Source of the DNA: Lentzea flava
GTDB taxonomy: Bacteria > Actinomycetota > Actinomycetes > Mycobacteriales > Pseudonocardiaceae
Direction of reading: 5' to 3'
NCBI RefSeq assembly: GCF_014648475.1
Contig: NZ_BMRE01000005.1
Span: forward strand, 1-64,000
DNA: 64,000 bases
In this document: positions 33,936 to 45,900 of the stretch, piece by piece
Numbering within the stretch: position 1 is the stretch's first letter
Layout: every line of letters begins with the position of its first letter
Position numbers and translations under genes: made by a program
Notes under the pieces: generated by a model
The model's input: only the letters and a program-made list of their open reading frames with translations
What the model was told of the DNA's origin: nothing
Database searches by the model: none

Positions 33936-35147
33936 TCAGGCTTCGCGCAACGCGCGTTGGCCGAACCCGATCGCCGCCGTCACCAGCACACCCAGTCCGC
34001 TCACCAGGAACGCCGCCGGAGCGCCCGCACCGACCACCACCGTGCCGACGAGCACGGCCGACAGCGGGTAGGCGCCGAGCGTCACCGCGGAGAACGCCGC
34101 CATCACGCGGCCCCGCACGTCCGGCGGCGAGATCTGCTGCAGGATCGTCACGGCGAGGATGCTCAGCACCCCGGCGACCGCGCCGAGCACGAACATCGCG
34201 GCCATCGGCGCGACCGGACCGGGCAGCTGCGGGAACACGATCAGCACGGCGCCGTGGACGACCAGCAGTGCCACCGCGGCCAGGCCGCGCCGCCCGAACC
34301 CCCACAGCAGGCCCGCGATCAGCGTCCCGGCGAGCAGCCCGGCACCCTGGGCGCCGAGCAGCACACCGAACATCCGCTGGCCGTCGGCCGACCGCTCGTC
34401 CGCGAGCACCGGCAGGGCGACGTTCAGCGTGCCCGCCGACGCGAGGTGCAGCACACCCGCGATCAGCGTGATCGACAGGAAGAGCCGCGATCCCCGCACG
34501 AACGTCCAGAACCCGCCGTTGCCCTCGTCCGTGCGGACTCCCGGCCGGGAGCGCAGGAACAGCAGCGCGCAGGCGGAGAGGGCGAACGTGGCCGCGTCGA
34601 TGGTGAGGACGGCCGCAGGCGTGAGCACCGCGCTGGCCAGCCCGCCGACGAACGTGCCCACCATGACGGTGAACACCAGGAGCCCCTCGCCGATCGCGTT
34701 GCCGGCCGCGAGCTCGTCCTCCTGCACGAGCGCGGGCAGCACCGCCCAGTACGCGGGCAGGAACACGCCGTCCAGCGCACCGAGCAGCACCACGCCGATC
34801 CCGAAGTGCAGCAGCTCGAACCGCTCCCCCGCGACCATCACCGCGAGCGCGGCGAGCACCGCGGCGCGGGCCACGTCGGTGCAGAGCATGACCGTGCGCG
34901 GCTGCCAGCGGTCGGCGAGCCACCCGCCGAGCGGGGACCCTGCCATGCGGGCGATCCCCAGTGCGGTGAGCATCGCGGTGAGGTCGGCCGCGTCGCCGTG
35001 CCGCAGCACCACGAACGGCAGTGCCACGACGAGCAGCATGTCGCCGAACGTGGACAGCATCTGACCACCGACCAGCCACCGGAACTCGGCGTGCCGCAGC
35101 GGCAGGAAGACTCCGCGCACGGACACCTCGGGGTTCGCCCGCGTCAC
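33936..35147 (-). CDS. MFS exporter, EntS-like
   Basis: A 403-aa membrane protein with about 12 hydrophobic segments. The loop LGGWLADRWQPRTVML after the second segment is the MFS motif A equivalent of the MFS_3/EntS group. Siderophore and peptide exporters of this group are common in such clusters, so it probably carries the product or its acylated precursor across the membrane. GTG 35147 lies 1 nt after the MbtH stop, so it is in the operon. Confidence 0.85.
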   Translation of the reverse strand: MTRANPEVSVRGVFLPLRHAEFRWLVGGQMLSTFGDMLLVVALPFVVLRHGDAADLTAMLTALGIARMAGSPLGGWLADRWQPRTVMLCTDVARAAVLAALAVMVAGERFELLHFGIGVVLLGALDGVFLPAYWAVLPALVQEDELAAGNAIGEGLLVFTVMVGTFVGGLASAVLTPAAVLTIDAATFALSACALLFLRSRPGVRTDEGNGGFWTFVRGSRLFLSITLIAGVLHLASAGTLNVALPVLADERSADGQRMFGVLLGAQGAGLLAGTLIAGLLWGFGRRGLAAVALLVVHGAVLIVFPQLPGPVAPMAAMFVLGAVAGVLSILAVTILQQISPPDVRGRVMAAFSAVTLGAYPLSAVLVGTVVVGAGAPAAFLVSGLGVLVTAAIGFGQRALREA

Positions 35148-35148
35148 G

Positions 35149-35346
35149 TCACAGCCCCGCTTCCGCCATGTGCCTGCGCAGGCTCAGCGGCCGCATGTCG
35201 GTCCACACCTCGTCGATGTGGGCGAGGCAGGTCTGCTTGTCGCCGCTCACGCCGGCCTCGCGCCAGCCCTGCGGCACCTCGCGGCCCACCGGCCAGATCG
35301 AGTACTGCTCCTCGTCGTTGATCACGACCGTGTACTGCTCAGACAT
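35149..35346 (-). CDS. MbtH-like NRPS chaperone
   Basis: A 65-aa protein of the MbtH family. The conserved pattern N-x-E-x-Q-Y-S-I-W-P, then P-x-G-W, and [11 protein letters not shown] is complete. It binds A domains and is needed for folding or activity of many of them. The ATG has GGAGG 6 nt upstream and overlaps the preceding membrane-protein gene by 8 nt. Confidence 0.95.
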   Translation of the reverse strand: MSEQYTVVINDEEQYSIWPVGREVPQGWREAGVSGDKQTCLAHIDEVWTDMRPLSLRRHMAEAGL

Positions 35347-35737
35347 GCTGTGCCTCCAAGGTTTCTTCCTGCTCGGCAACGACTTCCGGTTCCGTGCGGC
35401 GCAGTCTCCTCGCCGCGCCACCGATCCAGCTCCCGGCGAGCGCCAGCAGCAGCGCGTACACCAGGGACACCACGATCACGACCCAGCCGAGACCGCGGTT
35501 GTTCAACGCCATGGCGGCCACGAGATCCGCGACCGCGCCCAGCTGCGAACCCGCCTGCGCCGCCATCGACGCGCCCCAGGCGACCACCGTGCCCGCGAGC
35601 ACCGCGAGCAGCACCCTCGTGCCCGCGAAGCGGAACACGGTCAGCGCGGCCACGAGGATCGTCACCCACCACCAGCCCACCAGCAGTGCCGCGGCGTCCA
35701 GCGCCGCGACCGCTGCGATGATCAGCACGACCCTCAT
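35339..35737 (-). CDS. Small four-helix membrane protein
   Basis: A 132-aa protein with about four transmembrane segments ([41 protein letters not shown], a shorter one, and [22 protein letters not shown]) and a charged Glu-rich tail. I do not recognise a family. ATG 35737 overlaps the acylase stop (ATGA) and has GGAGG 6-7 nt upstream. The ATG at 35752 would lack a site. Its place between the acylase, MbtH and exporter genes suggests a membrane accessory role in export or processing. Confidence 0.7.
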   Translation of the reverse strand: MRVVLIIAAVAALDAAALLVGWWWVTILVAALTVFRFAGTRVLLAVLAGTVVAWGASMAAQAGSQLGAVADLVAAMALNNRGLGWVVIVVSLVYALLLALAGSWIGGAARRLRRTEPEVVAEQEETLEAQHV

Positions 35738-38322
35738 GGCCGCAACCTCCATTCCGAGGTCCCCTTGACCGCGTCACCTTCCAGCACGGGCCAGAACTGC
35801 CCCTTCATCCACACCGGGACCCCGTTGGCGTACCAGGGGGACATCGGGTTCTCGCTCTGTCCCGCCGGGAAGATCGAGTTGGCCTCGCCGGTGCCCCAGT
35901 CGACGTTCAGCCGCCACGTCGGACCGGCGGTGGACAGGTTGGACAGCGGGTTGCCCGCGTCGTCGTCCCGCGTGCCGACCGAGGTGTTGATCGTGCGCGG
36001 GTTGCCGCCCCACGGCATCGGGCCGACGTCGAGCGCCGAGATGCCCAGCAGCGACGGGAAGAGCACCCGCTGGTACCTGTCGTACCGCCAGCCGTTGAGG
36101 TCCGCGCCGAACTTCTCGACGGTCCGCTTGACCGACTGGTGGAACGCCTCGCGCAGCACCTGGGTGGTCGTGCGCTTGGTGCCGTCGGGCAGGCTGAAGT
36201 ACTTGTTGTCCGGGTCGTGCTGGATCCAGCCGAGCACGGTGCCGCGCAACGTCTCCTGCGCCCACGCTCCGGCGTCCGGTCCCTTGGGCAGCAGGTACTC
36301 GCCGGGGTTCTGCTTGACGCCGTAGTGCTTCCACCACGGCTCGAACGTCACCCACGAGACCCGGTTCTTGAACGAGTCGAAGAAGGCGGGCGCCAGCGAC
36401 TCGGGTCCCGCGGTGAAGTCCCAGCCCCGCAACATGTCCACGACCTGCTGCTCGGAGCCCGACAGCTGCTCGCCGTTCAAAGCCTCCAGCAGCAGCGGGA
36501 CGAGCTGGCGGGCGTTGTTGTCGTGCCAGTCGCTCTGCATCGCCGCCGTCTCGGCGAACGACAGCTTGCCCGCGGAGGTGATCCGGTCGACGATCTCGCC
36601 GTCGCGCCAGCCGTGCAGCACCCAGTTGTACGACGTCGAGTACTGGTACGGGTAGTCGCCGGTGACCTCGCGCTGGTTCGCCGAGACGATGTAGCCCTCC
36701 GGCGGGTTGACCGACGACGGCAGCGCCTCGAACGGGATCGAGCCGGTGATCTCCGCCGTGCCGTCACCGGGCAGCGGCAGCGTCGGCGGATGCCCGTCGA
36801 CCTGGGGCGCGACGCCCGCGTTGAACATCGCGATGTCGCCGTGCCGGTCGGCGTAGGAGAAGTTCAGCGCCGGGGTGACCCAGTTGCTGAGGCTGTCGCG
36901 GAACTCCTGGATGTTCCTGGCGCGCAACATCTTCAGCATGCTGTGCAGGTTGTCGTTGGGCAGCGTGCCCGCCCACCACACGGCCGCGGTGAGACCTTCG
37001 ACCTCCATCACCGGGCCGTGCGAGGTGAGTTTGATCGTGTGGTCCACATCGGACTGGCCGCGCACGGCGATCTTCTCGCGCAGCAGCGTCATCGGCTGCC
37101 ACGATCCCTTCGAGAAGAACTCGTCCGGCCGTCCCTGCTCGGTCTTCTCCAGGTAGTACAGCGTGGTCGGGCGCTGCGAGGCGGTGAGGCCCCAGCTGAA
37201 GTCGTCGGTCTTGCCCAGCAGCGGCACCGGCAGGCCGGGCGTGGTGACGCCGCTGAAGTGGTAGCCGGGGCTGCGTCCTTCGAGCTGGTACCAGATCGAC
37301 GGCAGGCTGTGCGGCAGGTGCGGGTCGGCCGAGAGGATCGGCTTGCCGGACTCGGTGCGGCTGCCGGAGACGACCCAGCTGTTGCTGTGGCCCATGGTGC
37401 CCATGCCGCTGTTCGGCAGTTCGCCCAGCCGTTCCAGCAGCGGTGCGAGCTCCGAGCCCGCGCCGAGAGCGAGCGGCCCGTCCGGCTTGGTCTGGCCGGC
37501 CGCGCTCGCCTTCGTGGTGCCGTTGCCCGGATCCGGGAACGACCGTTGCGGCAACGGCGTCAGCGGGAGCTTCTTGAACGGCCCCTTGTCGTACGGGTGC
37601 TGCTTGTTCTCCGGCACGTCCGGGAACCACGCCTTGAAGGCCTCCGTCCCCATCGCCTTCTCGGCGTAGGAGAACAACGGCGCCTGCGAGTCGAAGCTGA
37701 TCTTCTGGCCCACGAGTCGTTGCACGGCAAGGCTGTCCACGGGTGACCAGTCGGCCGGTTCGTAGCCGAGCACCGCGAACTGGGTGGGCATCCGGTTGCC
37801 CGACCGCAGCTCGCGCAGCGCCGCGTTGACGCCGTCGCTGTAGGACTGCAGGGTCGCCTTCGCCGGGTTGTCGTCCCCCAGCGCCGCCCAGTCGCGTTCG
37901 GCGGCCCTGCGCAGGCCGAGGTCGCGCTGGAACCTGTCGACCTCCAGCGTCGCCGCGCCGATCACCTCCGACAGCGTGCCGTTGGCCTGCCTGCGCGTGA
38001 GGTCCATCTGCACCAGCCGGAAGCGGGCGTGCAGGTAGCCGATCACGCGGAACAGGTCCTGGTCGTCGCCGGTCCTGACGTGGGCGATGCCGTTGTCCTC
38101 GAACGACACCGTCGCCGGGTTCTTCAGGCCTGGCAACGCCATCTCGCCGGACCGGGCGGTGCCCGCGTCGGCGGACAGGCGCCACACGCCGGTGCCGGGG
38201 TTGAGCGCGGTGCCGAGTGCCGGCAGCGCGCCGAGGCCGGTGGCCGACGGCACGAGCACGAGCGACGCGAGCACCAGGCCGCCCAGCACGTCCAGCAGCC
38301 GCCGGAAGGAGACACGTTTCAT
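35734..38322 (-). CDS. Penicillin-acylase family Ntn hydrolase (PvdQ-like)
   Basis: An 862-aa precursor. An N-terminal signal or anchor (VLGGLVLASLVLVPSATG, residues of about 13-30) predicts export. The alpha chain is followed by the autoprocessing site MGHSNSWVVSG, where Ser near 312 (the S of SNSW) becomes the N-terminal nucleophile, then SADPHL. In Pseudomonas, PvdQ of this family removes the fatty acyl chain from the pyoverdine precursor in the periplasm. Here the gene lies in one operon with a fatty-acyl AMP ligase NRPS, which makes removal of the lipid outside the cell the most economical role. Antibiotic or AHL acylase activity is the alternative. ATGA junctions are found on both sides. 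Confidence 0.9.
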   Translation of the reverse strand: MKRVSFRRLLDVLGGLVLASLVLVPSATGLGALPALGTALNPGTGVWRLSADAGTARSGEMALPGLKNPATVSFEDNGIAHVRTGDDQDLFRVIGYLHARFRLVQMDLTRRQANGTLSEVIGAATLEVDRFQRDLGLRRAAERDWAALGDDNPAKATLQSYSDGVNAALRELRSGNRMPTQFAVLGYEPADWSPVDSLAVQRLVGQKISFDSQAPLFSYAEKAMGTEAFKAWFPDVPENKQHPYDKGPFKKLPLTPLPQRSFPDPGNGTTKASAAGQTKPDGPLALGAGSELAPLLERLGELPNSGMGTMGHSNSWVVSGSRTESGKPILSADPHLPHSLPSIWYQLEGRSPGYHFSGVTTPGLPVPLLGKTDDFSWGLTASQRPTTLYYLEKTEQGRPDEFFSKGSWQPMTLLREKIAVRGQSDVDHTIKLTSHGPVMEVEGLTAAVWWAGTLPNDNLHSMLKMLRARNIQEFRDSLSNWVTPALNFSYADRHGDIAMFNAGVAPQVDGHPPTLPLPGDGTAEITGSIPFEALPSSVNPPEGYIVSANQREVTGDYPYQYSTSYNWVLHGWRDGEIVDRITSAGKLSFAETAAMQSDWHDNNARQLVPLLLEALNGEQLSGSEQQVVDMLRGWDFTAGPESLAPAFFDSFKNRVSWVTFEPWWKHYGVKQNPGEYLLPKGPDAGAWAQETLRGTVLGWIQHDPDNKYFSLPDGTKRTTTQVLREAFHQSVKRTVEKFGADLNGWRYDRYQRVLFPSLLGISALDVGPMPWGGNPRTINTSVGTRDDDAGNPLSNLSTAGPTWRLNVDWGTGEANSIFPAGQSENPMSPWYANGVPVWMKGQFWPVLEGDAVKGTSEWRLRP

Positions 38323-39908
38323 CGGTTCCGCTCGCTTTCGTGGTCGCTCTCGTGCATCCGTGCCGCGAACGCCGCCGCGGTCGCCTCGCCGAAGAGGTCG
38401 GCGGGACCGAGGCGGTGCCCGGTGTCCTGCTGGATCCGGACGAGCGCGGTCATCGCGGCGAGCGACGATCCGCCGTGGTCGAAGAAGTCGTCGGTCACGC
38501 CGAGCCGCTCGTCCCCCAGGGCGGCGCGAAGGTGGCCGAGCACCAGCGCTTCCAGCTCGTCGCGCGGCTCGACTCCCGCCGGCCGGTGCGTTTTCGGTGC
38601 GGTGATCCGCTCGACCTGGGGTGCGGGCCGTGGTGGTTCGTCACCGAACAGCGGCCGGGTGTCGTCGGTCAGCCAGTCGAGCACCACGACGACCCGGTCC
38701 AGCAAGCCGGTCATCTGCGGCTCGTCGAAGACGTCCCGGTTGAACTCCAGGTCCAGCAGCAGCCCACCGGACCGCTGGTGCACGTCGAGGGTGAGGTCGT
38801 ACTTCGACACCCCCGGCTCCGGCTGCTCACCGGTCACCTCGACACCGGGCCAGCTCACGTCGTGCCGTGGTGTGTCCTGGCCGTTGCACATCACCTGGAA
38901 CAGCGGTGCGCGGGCAGGGTCGCGCGGCGGTCGGAGGTGGTCGACGATCCGCTCGAACGGCACGTCCTGGTGGGCGTAGGCGTCCAGGCAGACCCGGCGC
39001 GCGGCGGCGAGCAGCTCCTCGGCCGAGGTCTTCGCCGTGGACAGCCGCAACGGGACCACGTCGATGAAGCAGCCGACGAGCCCGACCACCTCCGGCCGTT
39101 CCCGTCCGGCGATCGCCGTGCCGATGACGACCTCGTCCTGGCCGGACAACCGGGTCAGGACGGTCGCGTAGGCGACGAGCACGACCATGAACACGCTGGC
39201 GCCGTGCCGGTGCGCCAGCTCTGCCACCCGCCGGGTCAGCGGTTCCGGCACGGCCAGCTGGACGCGGTCGCCCGCCAGGGTCGGCGTGGCGGGACGCGGC
39301 CGGACGGTCGGCAGCTCCAGCGTGGCGGGTGCGCCGACGAGCACGTTCGCCCAGTGCGCGAGGCCGGCGGCCAGCACGTCGCCGGACATCCGGTCCCGTT
39401 GCCACAGCGCGTAGTCCCCGTACTGGACGGGCAACTCCGGCAGCTCCGGCTCACGGCCGTCGTGCAGCGCCGTGTAGGCGATCGACAGTTCGCGGCCCAG
39501 CACGCCCAACGACCAGCCGTCGCACGCGATGTGGTGCACGACCATCAGCAGGACGTGCTCGTCCGGGGCGATCCTGACCAGCACCACCCGCAGTGGCGGC
39601 GCCGACCACAGGTCGAACGGCTCCGCCAGCGTCTCGGCCCTGATCCGGTCGAGATCACCTTCGACGATCGTGAGCGGTACCGCCCACTCCTCGGCGACGA
39701 CCTGCACCTGGGCGTCGGGCTGGTAGCGGGTGCGCAGCACCTCGTGCCGGTCGACGACCAGTTGCAACGCCTCGTGCAGCAGGTCCACCCGCAGCTCGCC
39801 GGTCAACCGCAGCACGATCGGCAGGTGGTAGGCGCCGCCGGGGCTGAGCTGCTCCAGGTACCAGAACCTGTGCTGCTGGAACGACAGCGGGAACGTGTAC
39901 TCGGTCAT
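38319..39908 (-). CDS. NRPS C-T didomain without an A domain
   Basis: A 529-aa protein. C is at residues of about 1-430 with intact HHIACDG near 123-129. A short linker rich in Pro follows, then T at about 445-520 with its Ser near 479 (FFDHGGSSL). No adenylation or thioesterase domain is present, so the carrier must be charged by another protein or take the chain as a terminal condensation step. It follows the trimodular NRPS with an ATGA overlap and is likely to act last in that line. Confidence 0.9.
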   Translation of the reverse strand: MTEYTFPLSFQQHRFWYLEQLSPGGAYHLPIVLRLTGELRVDLLHEALQLVVDRHEVLRTRYQPDAQVQVVAEEWAVPLTIVEGDLDRIRAETLAEPFDLWSAPPLRVVLVRIAPDEHVLLMVVHHIACDGWSLGVLGRELSIAYTALHDGREPELPELPVQYGDYALWQRDRMSGDVLAAGLAHWANVLVGAPATLELPTVRPRPATPTLAGDRVQLAVPEPLTRRVAELAHRHGASVFMVVLVAYATVLTRLSGQDEVVIGTAIAGRERPEVVGLVGCFIDVVPLRLSTAKTSAEELLAAARRVCLDAYAHQDVPFERIVDHLRPPRDPARAPLFQVMCNGQDTPRHDVSWPGVEVTGEQPEPGVSKYDLTLDVHQRSGGLLLDLEFNRDVFDEPQMTGLLDRVVVVLDWLTDDTRPLFGDEPPRPAPQVERITAPKTHRPAGVEPRDELEALVLGHLRAALGDERLGVTDDFFDHGGSSLAAMTALVRIQQDTGHRLGPADLFGEATAAAFAARMHESDHESERNR

Positions 39909-42900
39909 GGCGCCACCCGCCGGCGTGCGGCGCGGTCGACCGCGATGATCGGGGCGGTCCGCGTGCCCCGGCCGAGCGCGGCCACCACTCCCGCCACGGT
40001 CGGCGCGAGGAACACGTCCTTCACCGAGACGTCCGTTCCGGTGCGTTCCCGCACGCCCACCGCGATCCGCGGTATCTGCAGGGAATGCCCGCCGAGTTCG
40101 AAGAAGTCGTCGTGCAGTCCGATGTCCCCGATGCCGAGCACCTCGCACACCACCGCGGCGACCGCCCTCTCCTGGTCCGTGACCGGTGGTTCCTGCACGC
40201 CCGCGGCCGTCACGCCGGGCCGAGGCAGGTTCACGCGGTCGAGCTTTCCGTTGGTGGCACGGGGAATCCGGTCCATCGGCACGAACAGCGACGGCACCAT
40301 GTGCCCAGGCAGCAGCTCACGCAGGTGGTCCCGCAACGGCTCCACGTCGTCGGTGACCACGTAGGCCACCAGCCGGGTCTGGCCAGGGCCCGGTGTGTCG
40401 GCCAGGACCACGGCCTCGCGCACGGACGGATGCCTTCTGAGGGCCTCCTCGACCTCGCCCGGTTCCACCCGGAACCCGCGCACCTGCACCTGGTGGTCCT
40501 TGCGGCCGAAGAACTCCAGCTCGCCGTCGTCGGTCCACCGCACGAGGTCACCGGTCCGGTACATCCGGCTGCCGGGCGGGCCGAACGGGTTGGGCACGAA
40601 GGCCGCCGCCGTCACACCCGGCCTGTTCAGGTAGCCGCGGGCCAGGCCTCGGCCGGCGATGCACAGCTCGCCGATCACGCCGGGTGGCACCAGGTCGAGG
40701 CCGTCGAGCACGTACACGGTGGTGTCCGGGTCCGGCACGCCGATCGGCACCGCCGTGATCGGCCCGTCGGTGGCGCGCCACAACGTCGAGTTGACCGTGG
40801 CTTCCGTTGGGCCGTAGGCGTTGAACAGCGTCCGGCCCGGCCCGTGCCGGCCGACGACCTCGGCCGGCACCGTTTCCGAGCCGGTCAGCACCGTGCCGTT
40901 CGCGGGCAGTTCGCAGTCCTCCGGCAGCACCGCGAGCAGCGAGGGCGGCAACGCCATGTGCGTGATCTCGTTGCGCGCCAGGAAGTCCGTCAGCGCCCGG
41001 TCGGGCAGGCGGACCTCGCTCGGCGCGACCACCAGCGTGCCGCCGACCAGCAACGACATGCACAGCTCCCAGAACGCCACGTCGAAGCTGATCGAGGCGA
41101 ACCCCACCACACGGCTGTCCTCGGTCACGCCGCAGCGTTCGGTCGCGGTCGCGATCAGCCCTGGTACGCCCGCGTGCGTGACCGCAACACCCTTCGGCGT
41201 GCCCGTGGAACCGGACGTGTAGATCACGTACGCCAGACAGGTGGGCAGCGCGTTCCGTTCGGGCGCGTGGTCCGGGTAGCCGGTGGTGTCGAGGTCGTCC
41301 GGTCCGATGACGAACACCGGCTTCGCGTCGGCTCTCATGAGCTCCACGCGGTGCGCCGGGTAGGCGGGGTCCAGCGGCAGGTAACCGGCGCCGGACTTCA
41401 GCACGGCGACCATCGCGACGATCATCTCCAGCGATCGCGGCAGCATGATCCCGACCAGCCGGTCCGGCGCCGCGCCGTGCTCGATCAGCTTGTGCGCCAA
41501 CCGGTTCGCGGCCTCGTCGAGCCGGCGGTAGGTCAGTGCGGTGCCGCCGAACACGACCGCCGGGTGGTCCGGGCGGACCTTCGCGCGTGCCTCGAACAGG
41601 TCGGCGAAGCAGGCGTCCGGCATCGCGCAGGCCGTGTCGTTCCAGCCGGTCAGCAGCCTGGTCCGCTCGTCGTTCGCCAGCACCTCGATGCCGCTGATCG
41701 GGCGGTCCGGATCGGCGGCGACCTGGCGCAGCACCTCGTGCAGGCGTGCGCCGAGGCCCTCGACGGTGGTCCTGCCGAACCTGTCGGTGGCGTAGATGAT
41801 CGAGGCCTGGCCCGTGTGATCGAGCGCGAACGCGAGGTCGGCCTTGGCGGACAGCTCCGGCACGGGGTGCGGGCGGGCGGTCAGTCCCGGCAGGGCGGGT
41901 GTCGCGACGGGCTTGTCGCGGTAGGCGACGTACACGCCGAACAACGGGTGTGAGCCGGGTGCGCGAGCCGGGTTGAGCGCCTCGACCAGCCGGTCGAACG
42001 GCAGGTCGGCGTGCTCGAAGGCTTCGAGGTCCGCGTCCCGCACCCGTGCCAGCAGTGCGGCGAAGCCCGGATCACCGGAGACGTCGGTGCGCAGCACCAC
42101 CGCGTTGAGGAAGAGGCCGACCAGGTCGTCCAGCTCGGAGTGGCCGCGGGTGTCCGCCGGGGTGCCGAGCGGGATGTCCGCGCCCGCGCCCATCCGGTGC
42201 AGCAGCACCGCGACGGCGGCCTGCCAGACCATGAACGGCGTCGCGTTGTGCCGTGCCGCGAGGTCCAGCAGTGCCTGGCGCAGGTCGTCACCGAGTCCGA
42301 AGTGGACGGTGTCACCGCGGTGGGTGGGGTGGGCCGGCCCGCGTCGTTCACCGGGCAGGCTCAGCCGTGCGGGCAGGTCCGCGAGGCGGTCGCGCCAGAA
42401 CGGCAGCGAGTCGTCGTGCTGACGCCGTTGCCAGGCCGCGTAGTCGGCGTACTGCACGCGCAACGGTGCCCAGCCAGGGGCGTTTCCGGCGGTGCGGGCC
42501 GTGTACGCGGTGGTGAGATCGATGAGCAGCGGCCGCATCGACGACTCGTCGCCCGCGATGTGGTGCAGCACGATCAGCAGCACGTGGTCCTGCTCGCCGA
42601 GCTCGAACAGCCAGGCGCGCAGAGGTGCGGCGGTGGTCAGGTCGAACGCGTGCGCCGCGGCGGTGACGACCTGGGCGTCCAGTTCGGCCTCGGTGGTGCG
42701 GTGGACTGTCAGGACGTCCGCGGGTTCCCGCACGACCGGCCGTGGCACGCCGCCACGTTCGGAGAACACCGTGCGCAGCACGTCGTGCCGTGCCTGGAGG
42801 TCGATCAGAGCTTCGGACAACGCCGGTACGTCGAGCACACCGGTCAGCCGCAGCGCGAAAGGCATGTTGTAGACGGGGTTCGGGCCGTCGAGGCGGTGCA

Positions 42901-45900
42901 GGAACCAGAGCCGCTCCTGCGCCGATGACAACTCGTCTCTCGTCGACGGTTCGATCGGTGACCGGACCGTCTCGTCGGCCAGCCGTGGCGCCAGCTCGGC
43001 GATGGTCGGGTGTTCGAACACCTCGCGCAGCGCGATCCGGTGGCCCAGCCTGGTCACCATGCGGGTGGCCAGCATCGAGTGGCCGCCGAGGTCGAAGAAC
43101 GAGTCGTGGACCGAGATGTCCTGCTCGCTCACGTCCAGCACGTCCGCCCAGATCCGCTGAAGAGTCCGTTCCTCGGGTGTGCGCGGGGCGACGTGGTGCG
43201 TGGTGGCCGTCGCCGCGGCCGGATCGGGCAGCGCCGCGCGGTCGACCTTGCCGTTGGGCGTGTGCGGGACGTGCGCCAGCTCCACGAACACCGACGGGAC
43301 CATGTACTCGGGCAGGGACTCCCGCAGGTGTGCCCGCAGCTCCTCCGCCGGGGCCGGGCCCACGACGTAGGCGACGAGCCGTTCGTCGCGCGCGACCACG
43401 ACCGCCTCGGTCACGCCGGGGTGGTCGGCCAGCCGTGCCTCGACCTCGCCGGGCTCGATCCGGTGCCCGCGGATCTTCACCTGGGCGTCGCGCCTGCCCT
43501 CGAACCGCAGCACGCCGTCCTGGGTGAACCTGGCGAGGTCGCCCGTGCGGTACATCCGCCGGCCCGCGGCCCAGGGCGACGGGACGAACCGTTCGGCGGT
43601 CAGGCCGGGACGACCGTGGTAGCCGTGCGCGACACCGGCACCGCCCAGGCACACCTCGCCGAGCACGCCCACCGGAACCGGCCGCAACGCGTCGTCGAGG
43701 ATCATCACGTCGGTGTTGGCGATCGGCCGGCCGAGCCCGATCGCGTCCGGGTCCGTGACGCTGTCCACTGTGGACCAGATCGTCGTCTCGGTGGGCCCGT
43801 ACTGGTTGCCCACCACCAGACCGGCCTGAAGGAGCGCCGCGGCCACGTCGGCAGGAAGCGCCTCGCCACCGCACCACGCCCGGAGACCGGTGGGCAGGTG
43901 TGCGCCGGAGTCGATGAGCATCCGCCAGGTGGACGGCGTGGCCTGCACGACGGTGGCCTTCGTGCGGGCGATGAGGTCCGCCAGCAGCACCGGGTCGGTC
44001 GCCTGGTCCGCCGACGCCACCACCAGCCGGGAGCCGGTGAGCAGCGGGCCGAACAGCTCCAGCACCGAGATGTCGAACGACAGCGTCGTCACCGCGACCA
44101 CGGTGTCCTCGGGTGTGAGTCCCCAGGCCTCGGTCATGGAGCCGAGCAGGTTGAGCACCGCGCCGTGCGGCACGAGCACGCCCTTGGGCCGCCCGGTCGA
44201 GCCGGACGTGTACATCACGTACGCGCGGTCGTCGCCGGTGACCTCCGGCAGCGGATGTTGTTCCCCGGTCAGGTCGTCGGTCGTGTGGATGACGAGCTTC
44301 GCGTGGGAGTCGGCCACCATCGCGCGCAACCGCTGTTCGGGGAACGCGGGATCGAGCGGCAGATAGGCCGCGCCGGCCAGCCAGACGCCCAGCAACGCCT
44401 CCACCACGTGCGCGGACCGGGGCAGCAACACCCCGACGACGTCACCCCTGCGCACACCCTTGTGCGCGAGCGAGGTGGCGATCTCGGTGGCACGCCGCAG
44501 AACCTGGCTCGCGGTCAGCTCGACGTCGTCGTCCGCCACGACCGCCCGCGCGTGCACGGCCCCCGCCGTCGTGCCGGGCGGAACGGGCACGGTGACGCCC
44601 TGGCCGAGGCTGCGCAGCCAGCGCCGCTCACCGTCGGACATGACGTCCACTTCGGACACCGGCGTGTCGTCGGAGGTGTCGGCGAGCCGCTCGAGCACGG
44701 TGCCGAGGCGTTCGACGAGCCGTTCGACCCCGCACTCGGAGAACACGTCGAGGTTGAACTCGACGTGACCGCCGATCTCGTGGGGCTGGTCACGCAGCCA
44801 GAACGTGAGGTCGTGCTGCGCGGTGCCGTTGTCGACCCGGATCGGCGTGGCGGCCACACCGGGAAACGCGGGCGTCGGCACCGGTCCGCTCTCCAGCGCC
44901 AGCATCACCTGGAACACCGGCGTTCTGGACAGGTCGCGTTCCGGCTTCAGGTGCTCGACGAGCCGTTCGAACGGCAGGCCCTGGTGCGCGTAGGCGTCCA
45001 GGCAGGTGTCCCGCACCCTGCGCAGCACCTCGCCGACCGACGGATCCCCGGTCAGGTCCAGCCGCAGCGGTGCCACGTCGATGAAGCAGCCGATCAGGTG
45101 CTCGACCTCCGGCCGCTCCCGCCCGGCGATCGGCGTGCCGATGACCAGGTCGTCCTGCCCGGCACACCGGCGCAGCACGATCGCGAGCCCAGCCAGCAGC
45201 ACCATGAACGGCGTGACGTCGTGCGCGGCCGCGACCTTGCGCACGGCGGCGGTGCCACCGGCCTCCAGCCCGATCGGCACCGTGCCGCCCCGCCCGCGGA
45301 ACACGGCGGGACGCGGCTTGTCGGTGGGCAGGTCGAGGACGAGCGGCGCTCCGGCGAGCCGGTGCCCCCAGTGGCGGAGCAGGTCGTCGTGCGGCAGCTC
45401 GCGTTGCCACCGGGCGAAGTCGCCGTACGCGATGGGCAACTCGGGCAGGCCGGGCGTGCGGTTCTCCCTGATCGCGCCGTACGCGGCGGACAACTCGCCG
45501 GCCAGCACACCGACCGACCAGCCGTCGCAGGCGATGTGGTGCACCGTGAGCAACAGGATGTGCTCGGCGTCCGCCAGCCGCACGACGAGCGCGCGCAACG
45601 GATGCTCGGTGGTGAGGTCGAACGGCGTGCGCGCCGCCTCCTCCAACAGTCCCAGCGCACCTTCGGGATCGGAGTCCACAACGGACAGTGCCGGAACGAC
45701 CTTCTCCGACACGCGCAGGATTCCGTCGCCGACGAGCGACCGCAACGGCTCGTGCCGCTCGACCACGACCGCGAGCGCCTGGCGCAGTGCCGCGAGGTCG
45801 AGGTCACCTTCCAGCCGCACCGCCAGTGGAATGGTGAAGCGCGGCGAGCCGGGGTCGTACTGCTGCGTGAACCACAGGCGCTCCTGGGCGAACGACAGCG

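Noticed and set aside
38319-39908. Terminal thioesterase at the end of the NRPS line
   Set aside because: The protein ends after the T domain with no GxSxG motif. Only C and T are present.
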